Shown here: one piece after another, positions 62,323-64,000 of the stretch
Position numbering within the stretch: position 1 is the stretch's first letter
Layout of the letters: every line of letters starts with the position of its first letter
NCBI GenBank assembly: GCA_963797635.1
Contig: CAWCPZ010000010.1
Coordinates: 1-64,000, forward strand
Origin: JAOUEA01 sp963797635
GTDB taxonomy: Bacteria > Actinomycetota > UBA4738 > HRBIN12
Direction: 5' to 3'
Length of the DNA: 64,000 nucleotides
Translations under genes and position numbers: made by a program
The notes under the pieces: generated by a model
The model's input: the letters and a program-made list of their open reading frames with translations, nothing else
What the model was told of the DNA's origin: nothing
Database searches by the model: none

Positions 62323-63768
62323 ATGAGCGCGCATCCGACCTCCGAACGGTCGCTCCTGGGCTCCTCGCTCGTCGCTCGCTATGAACTCCGTGCCGTGTTG
62401 GGCCGAGGCGGCATGGGCGAGGTCTACGAGGCCGTGGACCGCCAACTGAACCGCACGGTGGCGGTGAAGATCCTGCGTCCCGAACTCGCGGCCGACCGCC
62501 GGTTCCCGGCACGGTTCCGCCGGGAGGCCCGCACGGTCGCCGGACTGTCGCACCCCGGGATCGTGGCGGTCTACGACGTGGGCGAGGACGACGGGAACAC
62601 GTTCATCGTGATGGAGCTCGTCGCGGGTCGGACCGTCGGAGACCTGATCGAGTCCGAGTCGCCGTTGGACCCCGGCCGGGTGGCGCGCATCGGCATGAGC
62701 GCCGCGCAGGCGCTCGCCCACGCGCACTCACGCGGCGTGGTCCATCGCGACGTCGCGCCCGGCAACCTGATGGTGACCTCGGGCGACGAGGTCAAGGTGC
62801 TCGACTTCGGCATCGCGCGAGCCGCACGCGGGTCGGTCCGTTCGAGCTCCGGCACTTCGAGGGGCACGGTCGCCTACGTCGCGCCCGAGCAACTGAGCGG
62901 GCACACCCCCGACCACCGCGCCGACATCTACGGCCTCGGCGCCGTGCTGTATGAACTGGCGACGGGCAGGGCGCCGTTCACGGGAGCGACGGCCGAGGAG
63001 GTCGCCGAACGCGCCCGCACGGAGATCCCGATCGCACCCGGGGTGCTGGCCGGCGTTCCGGCCAGCCTGTCGGAGGCCATCCAGCGATGCCTGGCCAAGG
63101 ACCCCGCCGACCGTCCATCCGACGCCGGCACGCTCGCCGAGCTGCTGTGGCGGGCGGCCCTCGCCTCCCCTCCCACCGAGCGCACGCCAGCGCCTCGTGC
63201 CGCCTCCACCGCCGAGACCATGCCGGTGCCGCGAGCGATGACCCAGGTGTTGCCCTCGGACGTCGCGCCCGTCCCGGTCGCCGGGGAGGTCGATCCCGCC
63301 CGCGTGACGGCTGAGCTCAACCGTTCGTCGGCCCGACGTCGGATCGGACGGAAGGTGGCGATCGCTGCCTTGGTGTCGATGGCGATCGGAGCCGCCTTGG
63401 TCGCGGTGCCCTCGATCGCGTCGATGGGCTCGTCCGTCGCGGCCACGCCGAAGGGCCCCAAGCCGCTCGCGGCACCCACCGGGCTGACCGCGTCGGCATC
63501 GTGCGACGGCTTCATGGCCACCGGGGTCGACCTCGCGTGGACCGCCACCGGGGCCGGCGAGGGCTTCGAGATCTGGCGCCGGGGAGGCGCGAGCGCGAAG
63601 CCCGTCCTCGTCGGGACCATCACCGATCCGGCGACGACGACGTTCCGCGACATCGATCTCGGGGTCGACACCAGCTATCGCTACCGCGTGAAGGCGATCG
63701 ACGGCCCGCGCGTGAGCCGGCCCTCGCGCGAAGCCGTGGTGGCGACGCCGTTGCTCTGCCTCAGCTAG
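62323..63768 (+). CDS. Membrane-anchored Ser/Thr protein kinase (PknB-like) with a fibronectin-type outer domain
   Basis: A 481-residue kinase. Residues about 18-275 form the kinase domain: glycine loop 'LGRGGMGEVYEA', Lys in 'VAVKIL', catalytic loop 'HRDVAPGN', 'DFGIAR', 'GTVAYVAPEQ'. The catalytic loop has Ala where HRDxKxxN kinases have Lys, as in some other kinases, so activity is plausible but unproven. A helix near 347-367 crosses the membrane, and residues about 390-480 resemble a fibronectin type III domain. No PASTA repeats. It stands alone. Confidence 0.88.
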   Translation: MSAHPTSERSLLGSSLVARYELRAVLGRGGMGEVYEAVDRQLNRTVAVKILRPELAADRRFPARFRREARTVAGLSHPGIVAVYDVGEDDGNTFIVMELVAGRTVGDLIESESPLDPGRVARIGMSAAQALAHAHSRGVVHRDVAPGNLMVTSGDEVKVLDFGIARAARGSVRSSSGTSRGTVAYVAPEQLSGHTPDHRADIYGLGAVLYELATGRAPFTGATAEEVAERARTEIPIAPGVLAGVPASLSEAIQRCLAKDPADRPSDAGTLAELLWRAALASPPTERTPAPRAASTAETMPVPRAMTQVLPSDVAPVPVAGEVDPARVTAELNRSSARRRIGRKVAIAALVSMAIGAALVAVPSIASMGSSVAATPKGPKPLAAPTGLTASASCDGFMATGVDLAWTATGAGEGFEIWRRGGASAKPVLVGTITDPATTTFRDIDLGVDTSYRYRVKAIDGPRVSRPSREAVVATPLLCLS

Positions 63769-63828
63769 CACCGGCTGAGAAGGGCACGATTCCGCAAACC
63801 GTCGCTCGCCCCCGTCGGACCCCCGCCG

Positions 63829-63834
63829 TATCGT
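63829..63834 (+). promoter_or_regulatory. Leaderless -10 box (TATCGT) of the last gene
   Basis: TATCGT ends 6 nt before ATG 63841 and supports the start of the cut gene. Confidence 0.4.
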
Positions 63835-63840
63835 GACCCG

Positions 63841-64000
63841 ATGACGCGACGACTCCAACCGCTCGCCGATCGCGAAGCGATGCTCGCCCTTGGGCTGGCA
63901 GGCCTGGGGTTCGTGTCGATGCAGGCCACGTTGCCCGCGGCGGGCGTGCTCGGTGTCCGGGCGATCCGTTCCACGCGAACGGGTGGCGATGGCACCGGGC
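63841..64000 (+). CDS. 5' end of a hypothetical gene, cut by window edge
   Basis: 53 codons are visible. After a charged start there is a hydrophobic stretch ('MLALGLAGLGFVSMQATLP'), then Arg/Thr/Gly-rich sequence. It may be a membrane or exported protein. Too little is present for a family. The well-placed TATCGT box is the main reason to believe it. Confidence 0.35.
   Translation, partial: MTRRLQPLADREAMLALGLAGLGFVSMQATLPAAGVLGVRAIRSTRTGGDGTG

Overview
The window is GC-rich, densely packed DNA from a member of the Actinomycetota, probably a deep-branching one; the class cannot be fixed from the sequence alone. The evidence is a coproporphyrin-dependent (HemQ-type) heme pathway, an IclR regulator divergent from leuCD, many leaderless genes with TAnnnT -10 boxes, GTG starts, PknB-like kinase, bactofilin, PPK2 and a TreT-like enzyme. 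No phage, insertion sequence, CRISPR array or plasmid gene was seen.

Layout. 1-1.3 kb: end of a RibD/DHFR-like gene, tRNA-Ser(CGA), tadA and a small zincin. 1.3-6.8 kb: pncB, a hydrolase, then leuCD facing an LtbR/NdgR-like regulator across a two-site operator. 6.8-17 kb: accessory and envelope genes (GT-C glycosyltransferase, aldo/keto reductase, a wrecked MFS exporter, TreT-like glycosyltransferase, secreted proteins, an APH-fold kinase). 17-19 kb: tRNA-Arg(ACG), a tiny zinc-ribbon ORF, mgsA, ferredoxin, tRNA-Ser(GCT). 18.7-22.3 kb: FAD oxidase, NRAMP-like transporter, DmpA-type peptidase. 22.4-27.6 kb: hemA-hemC-hemD-hemB-hemL, glutamyl-tRNA to uroporphyrinogen III. 27.7-41.8 kb: PAS protein, serine hydrolase, tandem FAD oxidoreductases, zinc-ribbon membrane protein, msrA, a double-CDGSH protein, a TolB-like propeller, a UvrD-like helicase, HAD phosphatase, hemolysin-III protein and PPK2. 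41.8-46 kb: hemE-hemH-hemY-hemQ on the minus strand, which finishes heme via coproporphyrin. 46-54.5 kb: DJ-1 protein, Tat-exported M14 peptidase, FtsX permease with a two-NBD ATPase, serine hydrolase between two tRNA-like scraps. 54.5-64 kb: chorismate mutase, a seven-PAS protein, serS-bactofilin-DUF4446, an ABC exporter pair, a Ser/Thr kinase and the start of another gene.

Two patterns run across the window. First, more than twenty genes have a TAnnnT box (often TAGGCT or TAGACT) ending 6-9 nt before the start codon and no Shine-Dalgarno sequence, which predicts leaderless mRNAs; genes with longer leaders do have Shine-Dalgarno sequences. Second, about twenty genes are broken by single-base-type frameshifts although the code continues cleanly in another frame, including one compensated pair. 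This looks more like base-level assembly error than decay, so 'broken' calls here should be treated with caution.

The least explained signals are an exact 21-bp palindrome that occurs once in hemD and once in the helicase gene, two mutually exclusive hairpins before the zinc-ribbon membrane gene, and a hairpin-like repeat family near 30.1, 31.8 and 60.3 kb.
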